Notes under the pieces: generated by a model
The model's database searches: none
Told to the model about the DNA's origin: nothing
Seen by the model: the letters and a program-made list of their open reading frames with translations, nothing else
DNA from: Streptococcus sobrinus DSM 20742 = ATCC 33478
GTDB taxonomy: Bacteria > Bacillota > Bacilli > Lactobacillales > Streptococcaceae
Direction of reading: 5' to 3'
Assembly (NCBI RefSeq): GCF_000686605.1
Contig: NZ_JMLC01000002.1
Coordinates: forward strand, 109,638-173,637
Length of the DNA stretch: 64,000 nt
Translations under genes and position numbers: made by a program
Part shown: in pieces, positions 1 to 9,813 of the stretch
How positions within the stretch are numbered: the stretch's first letter is position 1
Layout of the letters: every line of letters starts with the position of its first letter

Positions 1-1
1 A

Positions 2-508
2 TCTTTCCGAAAAAATAAGGAACGCGATTTGGCCATTATCGCCCTGCTGCTGGCTTCTGGTGTCCGGCTTTCTGAGGCGGTCAATCTGGATATGAAGGAT
101 GTCAATCTCAATATGATGGTTATCGAAGTTACCCGCAAGGGTGGCAAACGAGATTCGGTCAATGTAGCAAGTTTCGCCAAGCCTTATCTGGAGGCTTACC
201 TTAAGGTTCGTAAGAGTCGTTATAAGGCCGAAAAAGGTGACCTTGCCCTCTTTCTTTCCGAATACCGTGGTGTCCCCAATCGTATTGATGCTTCCAGTAT
301 CGAAAAAATGGTAGGCAAGTATTCGCAAGACTTTAAAATCCGAGTAACTCCTCACAAGCTTCGACATACGCTAGCTACTCGCCTTTATGATGCGACCAAA
401 TCACAAGTTCTAGTCAGCCATCAACTCGGTCATGCTTCTACTCAGGTCACCGACCTCTACACCCATATCGTCAACGACGAACAAAAGAATGCCCTGGACA
501 ATCTATAA
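2..508 (+). CDS. xerS: Tyrosine recombinase XerS, 3' part
   Basis: C-terminal catalytic domain of the single-protein chromosome-dimer resolvase of streptococci, which acts at difSL near the terminus. The reading frame is open from base 2, so the 5' half lies outside the window; the TTG at 29 is not the start. The catalytic residues are visible in order: Arg in SGVRLSE, Lys in TRKGGKR, HKLRH, the second His in QLGHAS, and the nucleophile Tyr in LYTHI. The full-length family is about 356 aa, so roughly half is here. A stem-loop terminator follows at 551. Confidence 0.9.
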   Translation, partial: SFRKNKERDLAIIALLLASGVRLSEAVNLDMKDVNLNMMVIEVTRKGGKRDSVNVASFAKPYLEAYLKVRKSRYKAEKGDLALFLSEYRGVPNRIDASSIEKMVGKYSQDFKIRVTPHKLRHTLATRLYDATKSQVLVSHQLGHASTQVTDLYTHIVNDEQKNALDNL

Positions 509-550
509 AATGGTATAAATATATTTATGTAAACTATTATCTAAAAATTA

Positions 551-579
551 ATCCTACAGTTTGTCGCTGTAGGATTTTT
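551..579 (+). terminator. Rho-independent terminator after xerS
   Basis: Perfect 9-bp stem (ATCCTACAG / CTGTAGGAT) with a 7-nt loop followed by a T run, 43 bp past the xerS stop. An A run on the other side may let it also serve queF on the minus strand. Confidence 0.8.
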
Positions 580-653
580 GACTATGTCAAAATGTTTGTC
601 ACTTCGATTGCCTTTTCGGCGTAAAGCCATTTATAAATTAAGGCTGTGAATTG

Positions 654-1148
654 TTACCGATTATCAATGGTTTCTGGGTAGAGGTCATGATTGAGCAGGC
701 GGTAATTAGCCATTTCCTGGTACTTGCTATCAGGGCGACCGTAATTGTAATAAGGGTCAATGGAAATACCACCGCGGGGGGTGAATTTACCCCAGACTTC
801 TAGATAGCGAGGCTTGAGCAAGTCTACCAGGTCCTTACCAATGGTGTTGATGCAATTTTCGTGGAAATCACCGTGGTTGCGGTAAGAAAAGAGATAGAGC
901 TTGAGCGACTTGGATTCAACGCAGAGCTGGTCTGGGATGTAGGAAATATAAATGGTCGCAAAGTCTGGTTGCCCTGTGATGGGGCAAAGGGAGGTGAATT
1001 CTGGACAGTTGAACTTGATAAAATAATCATTGCCCTGATGGCGGTTTTGGAATGATTCCAAGATACTAGAATCATAGTCAAAGACGTAAGGGACCTGCTG
1101 GTTGCCTAGCAGGGTCAGGTCTTTCATTTCTTGGGATTTTTCTGTCAT
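654..1148 (-). CDS. queF: NADPH-dependent 7-cyano-7-deazaguanine reductase QueF
   Basis: Reduces preQ0 to preQ1, the last free-base step before tRNA-guanine transglycosylase inserts it at position 34. At 164 aa it is the short single-domain (YkvM-type) form. The nucleophilic Cys is seen in [12 protein letters not shown], and the conserved [20 protein letters not shown] block carries the substrate-binding Glu and His. It is the last gene of queC-queD-queE-queF, separated from queE by 63 bp. Confidence 0.95.
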   Translation of the reverse strand: MTEKSQEMKDLTLLGNQQVPYVFDYDSSILESFQNRHQGNDYFIKFNCPEFTSLCPITGQPDFATIYISYIPDQLCVESKSLKLYLFSYRNHGDFHENCINTIGKDLVDLLKPRYLEVWGKFTPRGGISIDPYYNYGRPDSKYQEMANYRLLNHDLYPETIDNR

Positions 1149-1211
1149 GCTACTGCTTCTTTCTATTTCGTTGATGGTATTTGCGATGCTTGGGGCTCCT
1201 TCCTTGCTGTG

Positions 1212-1928
1212 CTAAACACCCCTTTGGTTGTCGTAAACTAGAGTGTGGAGCTGAGGAAGGACTCGGACATTTCCCCAGCTATCATCCAGGGCAACCTTAT
1301 CCCAGAGGGCGTGGAGACGGTCCAATTGATGGCGGACAATGTCACCTTCGGCTGTAGGTTCGGGATTACCGACAGATAGATAGAGAACATCGGGCTTATA
1401 GCGAGCTTGGATTTCCTTGGCGAAGGCCAAGTCAGCATCGTTGAAGATGGGAATCTTGTAGGTCACCTTGGCAGGGTCCAACTTGCTGACAATGAAGTCT
1501 AGGGTCTCCATATTAACTTCCATCTTACTGGAAGGTGGTTTGGGACTGAGGGTCACTTGGTCGATGTCCAAGAGCCAATCCTGCCAACGAGACCCTTGAG
1601 TTTCAACGGCTAGGGTAACGCCACGTTCCTTGAGCTTGTTGACCAATTCAGCCATATTGGCTGCCTGCAAGCAGGGATTGCCACCAGAAAGTGTCACATA
1701 ATCGTAAGTTCCCAGCTTGTCCAATTCGGCGATGACCTGGTCACTAGTCATGGGAGTGGCTTTCTCGGAATCGTCCCAAGTAAAGGCTGAATCACACCAG
1801 TCACAATGATAATCGCAGCCACCCGTTCGAATGAACATAGTCTTCTGGCCGATAGCTCGTCCCTCCCCTTGGAAGGTTGGGCCAAAGATTTCTAAAATTG
1901 GCAGCTTTAATTGACGTTGCTTTCTCAT
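1212..1928 (-). CDS. queE: 7-carboxy-7-deazaguanine synthase QueE (radical SAM)
   Basis: Converts 6-carboxy-tetrahydropterin to 7-carboxy-7-deazaguanine. Near the N-terminus the FGPTFQGEG substrate-loop motif is followed by the radical SAM cluster site C-x3-C-x2-C in GGCDYHCDWCDS, then SGGNPC. I place the start at the ATG at 1928, whose ATGA overlaps the queD stop by 4 bp; an ATG at 1940 would add four residues. Length about 238 aa is normal. Confidence 0.92.
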   Translation of the reverse strand: MRKQRQLKLPILEIFGPTFQGEGRAIGQKTMFIRTGGCDYHCDWCDSAFTWDDSEKATPMTSDQVIAELDKLGTYDYVTLSGGNPCLQAANMAELVNKLKERGVTLAVETQGSRWQDWLLDIDQVTLSPKPPSSKMEVNMETLDFIVSKLDPAKVTYKIPIFNDADLAFAKEIQARYKPDVLYLSVGNPEPTAEGDIVRHQLDRLHALWDKVALDDSWGNVRVLPQLHTLVYDNQRGV

Positions 1929-2371
1929 TCTAGGTCCCATTCCCTTCTAAATTCGGCATAGGAGCTAGGTGTCTCATAGAGGCGGACCCTTTCCATTCTC
2001 AGGCCGTCTTTGGCTGGTAAGTGGGCTTCTACTGTCTTGTAAATCCAATAGACCATATTTTCTGCAGTTGTATTCATATAGGGCAGGCTTTCGTTGAGAT
2101 AGCGATGGTCAAGTTGGGGTTCTAGGTGTTGCTTGTAAATAGCCTTGAGATCGCCGAAGTCGTAAACCATGCCCCGCTCGTCCAGTAGCCCGCTGACAGC
2201 AATCTGCAAGCGATAGGTATGACCGTGCAGGGATTTACACTTGCCTTCATAGCGAAAGAGATGGTGGGCAGCGTCGAAGGTAAATTCCTTGGAGACCAGC
2301 ACTCTTTTGGGAGTGTAAATCAGTGATTGGCCAGTAATCTCCTCTTTGATTTCATTTGGAGCAAAGAACAT
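1925..2371 (-). CDS. queD: 6-carboxy-tetrahydropterin synthase QueD
   Basis: Converts 7,8-dihydroneopterin triphosphate to 6-carboxy-tetrahydropterin, the first committed step to preQ0. The zinc-binding His residues are in DAAHHL and in CKSLHGHTYRL, which also contains the catalytic Cys. At 148 aa it has a short N-terminal extension before the KEFTFDAAH core. The ATG at 2371 shares one base with the queC stop (TGATG), indicating coupled translation. Confidence 0.93.
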   Translation of the reverse strand: MFFAPNEIKEEITGQSLIYTPKRVLVSKEFTFDAAHHLFRYEGKCKSLHGHTYRLQIAVSGLLDERGMVYDFGDLKAIYKQHLEPQLDHRYLNESLPYMNTTAENMVYWIYKTVEAHLPAKDGLRMERVRLYETPSSYAEFRREWDLE

Positions 2372-3024
2372 CAGGCTTCACCCCTTCTTGCCAAGTAAGT
2401 CTCTAGGCCATGCTGACGGAGCTTGCAGGCAGGGCATTCTCCGCAACCAGCCCCCATGATGCCATTATAACAGGTCAGGGTTCGGTCTTTGACATAGTCG
2501 AATGCATCTAGTTGGTCGGCCAATTCCCAAGTTTCTGCCTTGTCCAGCCACATGAGGGGCGTTTGAATAACAAAATCATAATCCATGGCCAGATTGAGGG
2601 TGACATTGAGAGATTTAACAAAAGCATCACGACAATCGGGATAGCCCGAAAAGTCGGTTTCACAAACACCGGTCACGATGTCGGTGATGCCCTTTTGCTT
2701 GGCCAAGACTGTAGCAAAGGAAAGAAAGAGATGGTTGCGACCATCGACAAAGGTATTGGGAACCTCGCCTTCTTTGGCATCAATTTCTATGTCGGAAGTC
2801 AGGGCGTTATTAGTGATTTGGCCCAAAAGTGACATGTCAAGGACCTGGTGTTTTATTTTCAGGTCCTTAGCGATCTCTTTGGCTACTTCTACTTCTTGGC
2901 TATGGCGTTGCCCATAGGCGAAGGTCACAGCCTCGACGTGATCATAGTGCTTGAGTGCCCAAAAGAGGCAAGTGGTTGAATCCTGACCGCCAGAAAAGAC
3001 GACCAAGGCAGATTGACGTTTCAT
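2371..3024 (-). CDS. queC: 7-cyano-7-deazaguanine synthase QueC
   Basis: ATP-dependent conversion of 7-carboxy-7-deazaguanine to preQ0. The PP-loop ATPase motif [12 protein letters not shown] is at residues 11-22, and the zinc-binding cysteines are in the C-terminal [16 protein letters not shown] stretch. It is the first gene of the que operon, preceded by a GGAGG-like site and a structured leader. Length (217 aa) is typical. Confidence 0.95.
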   Translation of the reverse strand: MKRQSALVVFSGGQDSTTCLFWALKHYDHVEAVTFAYGQRHSQEVEVAKEIAKDLKIKHQVLDMSLLGQITNNALTSDIEIDAKEGEVPNTFVDGRNHLFLSFATVLAKQKGITDIVTGVCETDFSGYPDCRDAFVKSLNVTLNLAMDYDFVIQTPLMWLDKAETWELADQLDAFDYVKDRTLTCYNGIMGAGCGECPACKLRQHGLETYLARRGEA

Positions 3025-3114
3025 AGTTTCCTCCAGTATGTGACTGCATAAGAAAAGCTCTTACCTGACGGTAAAAGCCACTAAAAAATAAAATCAGAAT
3101 CCTTTGAAATCAAG

Positions 3115-3165
3115 CACAGCTGGCAATAGGCAGACCATAGGCTGAAACCGTCTGACTTGCCTGGC
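3115..3165 (-). promoter_or_regulatory. Structured leader ahead of queC
   Basis: The roughly 170 bp before queC contain a nested inverted repeat: GGCAA/TTGCC at 3122-3126 and 3157-3161 enclosing CAGAC/GTCTG at 3131-3135 and 3150-3154, with a small GG/CC inner stem. Position suggests an RNA regulator of the que operon. I cannot match it to a preQ1 riboswitch class by eye, so the assignment is open. Confidence 0.3.
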
Positions 3166-3357
3166 TCTGGCTTACTTTTCTTAAATAGGACTTGGTTTTT
3201 TTTAGTGATGGCCTTTCCCAAACATCAGTAAATATGCTCTCCTATCTTAGCATGATGGAAGACTTATTTCAAGTTTCTCGATGGGGCAGTCCGGAAATTC
3301 CTGACCTTTTTGAAATGAAAAGCCCCCAGCTCCTGCTAGGGATCTGGGCAAGAGCAT

Positions 3358-3390
3358 TAGAAAAAGTCGAAGCTTAGTTCGACTTTTTTC
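3358..3390 (-). terminator. Terminator of the 3393-4028 gene
   Basis: Eleven-base stem AAAAAGTCGAA / TTCGACTTTTT with a GCTTA-type loop, immediately after the minus-strand stop at 3393. A/T runs on both sides would also let it work on the plus strand. Confidence 0.8.
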
Positions 3391-3392
3391 TT

Positions 3393-4028
3393 TTAACGAC
3401 GATCCTTGCGAGAACGACGACCAACTGGTTTTGGAACTTCCAGATAATCCTCATCAACATCGTCGTCTTCATATCTGCTTGATTGTGGTGTCGTCACTTC
3501 AATGTGAACGGTATTAGAAGTGACAGATTCTTCAGTGTCAGTGTCTTCATCGAAATTCAACTTAGCTGAAACTTGCCGCCGTTTAGGGCCTTCATCCAGA
3601 GGTTCAAAGTCATTGTCTTCATCTTTATCCTCTTTACGGCTGCGATGATGCCGACGACTATCTCTTTCTTCGTCCGCATCATCCTCGTTATCTTCTGATT
3701 CATAACGATTGGATTTTCGTTGTTCTTCTGCTCTTCTGCTACCACGCTCACTGTCGTTTTTTGTTGACTTGAAAAAATGGTTTAAAAGACCGATGAAGAA
3801 AGCGATTTGCAAAACCAACCAACCGGTGAAGATAAAGATTAGTTTCTGAACGGGACTATCTAACTCAGCCAGTTTCCCGCGCCGGTTAGTAAAATGTACA
3901 CCTAGGTTTTCGGCCAGATTCTTGATTTGCCAGACTTCCGTACAGAGCCAGGCAAAGAGCCCTAGGGAAACTAGCAAAACTAAGATTACCAAAAGGCGTT
4001 GTAAAGTATTTTTCTTTCGTTGTGACAT
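3393..4028 (-). CDS. Membrane protein with charged C-terminal tail, unknown function
   Basis: Not recognised. The 211-aa product has two membrane segments (about residues 10-30 and 61-85) separated by a short loop, giving a predicted hairpin in the membrane. From about residue 90 it is a long low-complexity tail rich in Arg, Ser, Glu and Asp, predicted disordered and cytoplasmic if both ends face inward. A minus-strand extended -10 (TGTTATAAT) lies at 4062-4069, and the gene has its own terminator, so it is probably monocistronic. Low sequence complexity makes family assignment by eye unsafe. Confidence 0.7.
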   Translation of the reverse strand: MSQRKKNTLQRLLVILVLLVSLGLFAWLCTEVWQIKNLAENLGVHFTNRRGKLAELDSPVQKLIFIFTGWLVLQIAFFIGLLNHFFKSTKNDSERGSRRAEEQRKSNRYESEDNEDDADEERDSRRHHRSRKEDKDEDNDFEPLDEGPKRRQVSAKLNFDEDTDTEESVTSNTVHIEVTTPQSSRYEDDDVDEDYLEVPKPVGRRSRKDRR

Positions 4029-4135
4029 TATTTTTCCAACTTTCTTAGAAAATCTTAGTCTATTATAACATGATTAAGCCTATTAGGAAAGGGGTTACAC
4101 AGGAGGAAAGACACTTAAATCCCCCGAGGACCTAG

Positions 4136-4275
4136 TGTTCAACGCCAGCCACTATAAGTGGACGGGCTACCTCCTGTACTAAGTATGTTTGATCAGCATT
4201 ATCGACTAGTCAAACATACTGTCGCAAGTGGCAAAGTCGCTCTATCATCCTTTATTTAGAGCGACTGCGAAAACC
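4136..4275. repeat. Short dispersed repeat, family C copy 1, with inverted repeats
   Basis: The 400-bp gap between 4029 and 4430 holds no gene. It contains AGTATGTTTGA / TCAAACATACT and GTCGCTCTA / TAGAGCGAC inverted repeats. The layout CCTCC-TACTAA-inverted repeat around TATCGA-GTCGC recurs at 50331-50442, so this looks like a small dispersed element. Confidence 0.55.
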
Positions 4276-4429
4276 GCTATGACGACTTTCTTTGTCCTTT
4301 ACTAATTTTCCCTTGCAACTCCCTCTCTATCTTTTTCACTAACTTTAACCGAGCAGTGAAATTGACCCTTTGTTTGTATCCTAATAAGAAATCAGGGCTA
4401 GCACTTATTCCTATATTAATTCCTTGAGT

Positions 4430-5560
4430 TTAGGTGGTTGAGGCTTGTTTTTCTTCTTGAGCTTTCTTAGTGTAAACTTGATTTCGGACTAATTTATAAA
4501 TTGTGGCAGCGGATGGGACGGCGATTATAAGACCGAGGATTCCCCAGAGGGAGGCTCCGATTGTAATCGCCAGGATGACCCACATAGGCGGTAAACCAAT
4601 TGAATGGCCGACGACTCGTGGATAAATCAAGTTGCCTTCGAATTGCTGTAGGATTATGAGATAGATCACGAAGAAAAGTGCTTGGGGGACAGATTGGGTC
4701 GCAATTAGGATAGCTCCGATTGATAGACCGATGTAAGGCCCAATGACTGGGATTAGGGCTGTAAAGCCAACGAGGATTCCAATGGTCCCGGGGTAAGGAA
4801 TCTTAAAAATGAGCATACCTAGAGCACAAAGGCTTCCCAGAATACTGGCTTCGAGGGTCTGGCCAACAAAGAAGCCGTGAAAACTTTCGTGGGCAACTCT
4901 TCTAACATAGTGAAACTTCTTTTCGTATCTCGGAAGGTAGGCGTGGACCAACATATTTCCTTGACGCCCCAACTTCTCCTTGCCAGCCAAGACATACATT
5001 GAAAAGACGAGACTGATAAAAAGGGAGATGAGACCCGAAGCGAGGTTGGTAACTGAGGTCAGAAGGTTGGTCAAAATACCAATAACGGTTGTAGAAATTT
5101 GCTTATTGTACTTATTAAGGAGGTTAGAGGTGCTCTTATTTAGGTCAATATGGAAGTAATGCAGAAAACGTTGGAAGTTTGAATCCTTCTGAACATTGTT
5201 AAAAAGCTTGCCAATCCCGTCAACATCAATACTGAGCAGGGATTTCATGCTCCCTATTAAATCCGGCAAAACAATCTTAATAATCAGGAAGATGACAACA
5301 ACAAAAGTGATGTAGGAAAGGGGCAAACTGATGGCACGTTTACCAGGAATGTCCCGACCGAAAATTTTTCGCAGAAGATGCTCATAACCCGACATGACAA
5401 TATTGACAACATAGGCAATGCCAGCACCAACAATAAAAGGCAGGCTGGCACCGTAAACGGTCATCAAAATGGATTGGCCCACTGACCAGTAATTGATGGT
5501 TGCGTAGATGAGGGCTATCACCAGAAAGAGATAGCCAAAATGTCTTTTGGTTAATTTCAT
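4430..5560 (-). CDS. AI-2E family transporter (PerM/YtvI type)
   Basis: A 376-aa polytopic membrane protein of the UPF0118/AI-2E family. Despite the name most members have no proven substrate; proposed roles include export or ion antiport. About eight hydrophobic segments are seen, with the family's long loop at about residues 100-160 and the conserved C-terminal block around GLIPVIGPYIG-like and PRVVGHSIGLPP sequence. A TTGAGC-17 bp-TATAAT promoter ends six bases before the ATG, so no Shine-Dalgarno site can fit: a likely leaderless mRNA. Confidence 0.85.
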   Translation of the reverse strand: MKLTKRHFGYLFLVIALIYATINYWSVGQSILMTVYGASLPFIVGAGIAYVVNIVMSGYEHLLRKIFGRDIPGKRAISLPLSYITFVVVIFLIIKIVLPDLIGSMKSLLSIDVDGIGKLFNNVQKDSNFQRFLHYFHIDLNKSTSNLLNKYNKQISTTVIGILTNLLTSVTNLASGLISLFISLVFSMYVLAGKEKLGRQGNMLVHAYLPRYEKKFHYVRRVAHESFHGFFVGQTLEASILGSLCALGMLIFKIPYPGTIGILVGFTALIPVIGPYIGLSIGAILIATQSVPQALFFVIYLIILQQFEGNLIYPRVVGHSIGLPPMWVILAITIGASLWGILGLIIAVPSAATIYKLVRNQVYTKKAQEEKQASTT

Positions 5561-5865
5561 AGGCTTATTATAGCTTAAAAAACTAGTGAGCTCAAGACAT
5601 CCCTGTAAATGGATTTCTGGCTTCCACCTAAATGGATGTTAGGTTATCTCGCTGTCACTCTTGTTCCGAGCTACACTGATTATTTTAATTAAGCTTGGCT
5701 CTTTTTGCAGGCACTCTTAAAACCCTATTAGTATCAGGAATCCAACTTGTTTAAGGGGACTAATTATAGATCCTAAAGGGCCAGCCTCTCTGGCTTGGCC
5801 TTTCAAATATGAATTGGAAATGGGAGACCTATGTCTAACTAGTCTGTTTAAACAGTCATCCTTTA
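5561..5865. other. Intergenic region, no gene seen
   Basis: Holds the AI-2E promoter at its left end. An imperfect hairpin near 5777-5806 (GGGCCAGCC / GGCTTGGCC) may end trmFO transcription. No coding signal found in the rest. Confidence 0.4.
5567..5595 (-). promoter_or_regulatory. Promoter predicting a leaderless mRNA (AI-2E transporter gene)
   Basis: On the minus strand: -35 TTGAGC (5590-5595), 17-bp spacer, -10 TATAAT (5567-5572), then AAGCCT and the ATG. Transcription would be expected to begin at or next to the start codon. Confidence 0.6.
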
Positions 5866-7197
5866 TTATAGGGGCACCTTGGCTAAATCCTCCAGTGCTC
5901 GTTGGGCGATTTTTTCATAACGCTCTTTTTTGTCACGGATGCGGGGACCGTCCAATTCCTTGATAATGCCGAAGTTGACATTCATGGGTTGAAAGTGCTT
6001 GCTGTCGGTGTGGGTCACATAGTGTGGCAGGCTACCGATAGCTGTCGTCTCAGGGAAGACCAGGGGTTCTTCTCCCTTAAAGAGGCGGGCAGCATTGAGT
6101 CCAGCAACCAGGCCTGAGGCAGCAGATTCGACATAACCTTCTACGCCAGTCATCTGACCAGCGAAAAAGAGGTTGGACTGCTTCTTAGATTGGAAGGTTT
6201 GGGTCAATAAATTTGGGGAATCCATATAGGAATTACGGTGCATGACACCATAACGGACAAATTCAGCATTTTCTAGTCCCGGAATCATCCGAAAGACTCG
6301 CTTCTGTTCGCCCCACTTGAGGTGGGTTTGAAAACCAACCATATTGTAGAGGGAACCGGCCGCATTGTCCTGGCGGAGCTGAACGACTGCATAAGGAGCC
6401 TTGAAATCGCCGTCACGAGGTCCTTGGTAATCATCAGGATATTCCAAGCCAACCGGTTTCATGGGACCATAGAGCATGGTCTTAATACCTCGCTTGGCCA
6501 TAACCTCGATGGGCATGCAGCCTTCAAAGTATTTTTCCTTCTCAAACTCATTGAGGGGAGCTTCTTCGGCTGTTGTCAGGGCCTGGTGAAAGGCCATAAA
6601 TTCTTCCTTGGTCATGGGGCAGTTGAGATAGGCAGCCTCCCCCTTATCATAGCGAGATTTGAGATAGACCTTGCTGCGGTCAATAGTTGAGATATCGACG
6701 ATTGGGGCTGCAGCATCATAGAAATAAAAACCGTCGCCACCGTTGAGTTGATGAATTTTATCAGCCAGGGCATCACTAGTCAGGGGACCAGTCGCAATGA
6801 CGGTGATAGCATCGTCAGGAATCTCTGTGATTTCCTCTCGGACGACTTGGATTAGAGGATGCTTGTGTAGTTCATCGGTCACCGCTTGGGCGTAACCTTC
6901 TCGATCAACGGCCATAGCTCCCCCTGCTGGCACTCGGTGGTCTTCCCCATTTCGCATAATAATGGAATCGAGGCGACGCATTTCTTCCTTAAGCAAGCCG
7001 ACTGCGTTGGTCAGGCTATCCCCACGGAAGGAATTGGAACAAACCAGCTCAGCAAAATTATCGGTTTTATGCTGGGGGGTTGGCTTAACACCCCGCATTT
7101 CATAGAGCTTAACAGGAATACCCTGCTTGGCAATCTGGTAGGCAGCCTCGGAACCGGCTAAACCCGCCCCGATAACATTGATATAAGATTGAGACAT
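5866..7197 (-). CDS. trmFO: Methylenetetrahydrofolate-tRNA-(uracil-5-)-methyltransferase TrmFO
   Basis: Flavoprotein that makes the T54 methyl of the tRNA T-arm using methylene-THF and FADH2. The N-terminal FAD-binding [10 protein letters not shown] motif (residues 11-20) and the [10 protein letters not shown] block are visible. The family's [17 protein letters not shown] block is near residue 345. At 443 aa it is full length. It is expressed alone from a TTGGCT-17-TATAAT promoter about 95 bp upstream. Confidence 0.95.
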   Translation of the reverse strand: MSQSYINVIGAGLAGSEAAYQIAKQGIPVKLYEMRGVKPTPQHKTDNFAELVCSNSFRGDSLTNAVGLLKEEMRRLDSIIMRNGEDHRVPAGGAMAVDREGYAQAVTDELHKHPLIQVVREEITEIPDDAITVIATGPLTSDALADKIHQLNGGDGFYFYDAAAPIVDISTIDRSKVYLKSRYDKGEAAYLNCPMTKEEFMAFHQALTTAEEAPLNEFEKEKYFEGCMPIEVMAKRGIKTMLYGPMKPVGLEYPDDYQGPRDGDFKAPYAVVQLRQDNAAGSLYNMVGFQTHLKWGEQKRVFRMIPGLENAEFVRYGVMHRNSYMDSPNLLTQTFQSKKQSNLFFAGQMTGVEGYVESAASGLVAGLNAARLFKGEEPLVFPETTAIGSLPHYVTHTDSKHFQPMNVNFGIIKELDGPRIRDKKERYEKIAQRALEDLAKVPL

Positions 7198-7290
7198 AGT
7201 GCTCTACCTCTTTGAGAAGAGAATGGGTGGCCTTTTCCAAAGCTCCCCTTCTCCTTCTCACAAATCTTTCTAAAATTTTTTGACTGTTTT

Positions 7291-7319
7291 ATTATACTTG
7301 AAAAGTTTTATTTAGCCAA
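7291..7319 (-). promoter_or_regulatory. trmFO promoter
   Basis: Minus strand -35 TTGGCT (7314-7319), 17-bp spacer, -10 TATAAT (7291-7296), about 90 bp before the trmFO ATG. Confidence 0.55.
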
Positions 7320-7434
7320 TTGAAACTTTTGGGGAGTTAGTCCAAAGTCCACTATATCGGAGTTCTTGATTATTTGCCCTTATAAGCGACTTGGGAATAC
7401 TCAATAAGTTTATTGCCATCCTGTCATGGCTTGT

Positions 7435-8047
7435 TCACCAAAAGCAGATCGCCCAAGCACCTAGTACGCCTATCAAGCTGAAAAGGGTTCCTATAAAGTA
7501 GAATTCAGCAAGATTATCATCTTGCTTTATTTTCACGGACAAGAGCTTTGGCGGCTAGGATTAGACCGATGGTTTCGAAGGCTTTAAATAGTAACAAAAA
7601 ACCGATAGCTAATCTTTCAATGGTACCGAAAGTCTTGGATCTATTGTTCTTTTTGCTATTATTTTTATTTGGTGAGTCAAAAAATACATCAAAGAGGTAA
7701 TTGACAGGTTTGGCAACGAGGCTAACGAATAAAACGAATTGGAAATAGGGAGCGGTAAATCGCCATTTGGGAAGAGAAATATATTTCGAAATCAGCAGAT
7801 AGAAACAAACAACAAGACAAATATTTACTAGGATTCTAATCAAATCAATCTGCTTAGAATTCAGCTTTGACTCGACTTGATTAAAAAAACGCCTGAAGAT
7901 TGTCAGCTCAAATGTCGCAACTTTTTTATAGTGTTTGAAGCTACTATAAAACTCCAATAAGATATAGAAGATTAATGCTAATACCAGAATAGGATTTTCT
8001 GATAAGTAAGTAGAAATTTTAAACAAGTTTGTTTTCCTTTCAATCAT
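7435..8047 (-). pseudogene. DUF3307-like membrane protein, frameshifted near its C-terminus
   Basis: The frame from 8047 gives a 176-aa membrane protein that stops at 7517. Its end, GTIERLAIGFLLLF...LAAKALVRENK, resembles the ERL...AIG...AAKS block of DUF3307 proteins. A second frame overlapping at 7525-7536 continues to 7435 with QDDNLAEFYFIGTLFSLIGV, which matches the usual AEYYLIGTL C-terminal end of the same family. I infer one gene with a one-base shift near 7520-7530. The N-terminal half is less typical of the family. Translation of the upper frame alone would lack the last membrane helix. Confidence 0.6.
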
Positions 8048-8056
8048 TATCTAACC

Positions 8057-8082
8057 AATAAGTCCATTATACAGGACTTATT
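8057..8082 (-). promoter_or_regulatory. Inverted repeat overlapping the -10 box of the DUF3307-like gene
   Basis: Perfect 9-bp arms AATAAGTCC / GGACTTATT enclose the extended -10 TGTATAAT on the minus strand, about 18 bp before the ATG. Either an operator or an RNA hairpin. A second small inverted repeat (GTCTG / CAGAC) lies at 8090-8106. Confidence 0.4.
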
Positions 8083-8147
8083 AAAGAAAGTCTGTTAAAA
8101 CAGACCTTCAGTTAACAAAGAGTTTGCAAAAACTACGGAATTAAAAA

Positions 8148-8186
8148 AATCCCCCAATCTACGCTTGTTGCCTCGTAGATTGGGGG
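8148..8186 (-). terminator. Terminator of the former bgl operon
   Basis: Thirteen-base perfect stem CCCCCAATCTACG / CGTAGATTGGGGG followed on the minus strand by seven T. It has survived although the operon it served is mostly deleted. Confidence 0.85.
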
Positions 8187-8245
8187 ATGTCATACTAGTA
8201 ACTTGAGGGAGAATCAAGCGGGTATCGGTACTAGTTTTTTGGTGC

Positions 8246-9206
<961 letters not shown>

Positions 9207-9387
9207 TCAGTTTTAACTCCCTTAAAATAATTCGATATTTTTATTTTATCAGATAAAGCTAAAATTAGTAATAGCTGACAAATTTACCAACAGCCAATCA
9301 TTGCCTTCCCCATAATAAAAGTAAAAACTGCCCAGGATTTGGACAGTGTCAATTAGATTGTTATTTACATAATTATGGTTATGTTTC

Positions 9388-9789
9388 CTACTCGTGTAAC
9401 TCCAAGGGCAGACCGTCGGGATCGAAGAAAAAGGTCATCTTTTCGCCGGTGAAATCATCTTTCCGAATAGGAAGGGATTCGATGCCTTGGTTGGCTAATT
9501 CTTTGACGACTGCTTCGATGTTTTCTACCCGAAATGCTAGGTGTCTTAGGCCGCAGGCTTCTGGGAAGGATAAGCGTTTGGGTGGGGCCTGATAGGCAGG
9601 ATCCGTGGTCTTATTGCCGAAGATTTCTAGTTCAGCCTGACCACAGCGCAGATCCAACTTGTAATCGTGGCGCTCAGGTCGATGATGCTCGCGAATAACT
9701 GCAAAACCTAGTTTATTGACATAGAAGTCTCGAGATTTCTCGTAATCGGAAACGATGATAGCAACATGATGGATGGCCTTTAAATTCAT
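9388..9789 (-). CDS. VOC-family (glyoxalase-like) protein
   Basis: A 133-aa vicinal-oxygen-chelate fold protein related to lactoylglutathione lyase-like GloA2/YwkD proteins. Metal-ligand positions are visible: His in IHHVAII at the N-terminus, Glu in AELEIFG, His in LRHLAFRV and Glu in LPLELHE at the end. The specific reaction is unknown. The start at 9789 has AAGGGAG six bases upstream; the upstream ATG at 9810 would add seven residues with no such site. It follows the ABC exporter pair closely and may be cotranscribed. Confidence 0.85.
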   Translation of the reverse strand: MNLKAIHHVAIIVSDYEKSRDFYVNKLGFAVIREHHRPERHDYKLDLRCGQAELEIFGNKTTDPAYQAPPKRLSFPEACGLRHLAFRVENIEAVVKELANQGIESLPIRKDDFTGEKMTFFFDPDGLPLELHE

Positions 9790-9813
9790 TAGTCTCCCTT
9801 TTCTTTCCACTTT

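Noticed and set aside
3192..3377. Plus-strand open frame of 61 codons before the 3393 terminator
   Set aside because: No ribosome-binding site, overlaps the que leader region, and its end runs into the terminator of the opposite-strand gene.
6322..6690. Plus-strand frame opposite trmFO (122 codons)
   Set aside because: Pure antisense shadow of a well-identified gene; many similar frames lie opposite the ABC genes and were left out.
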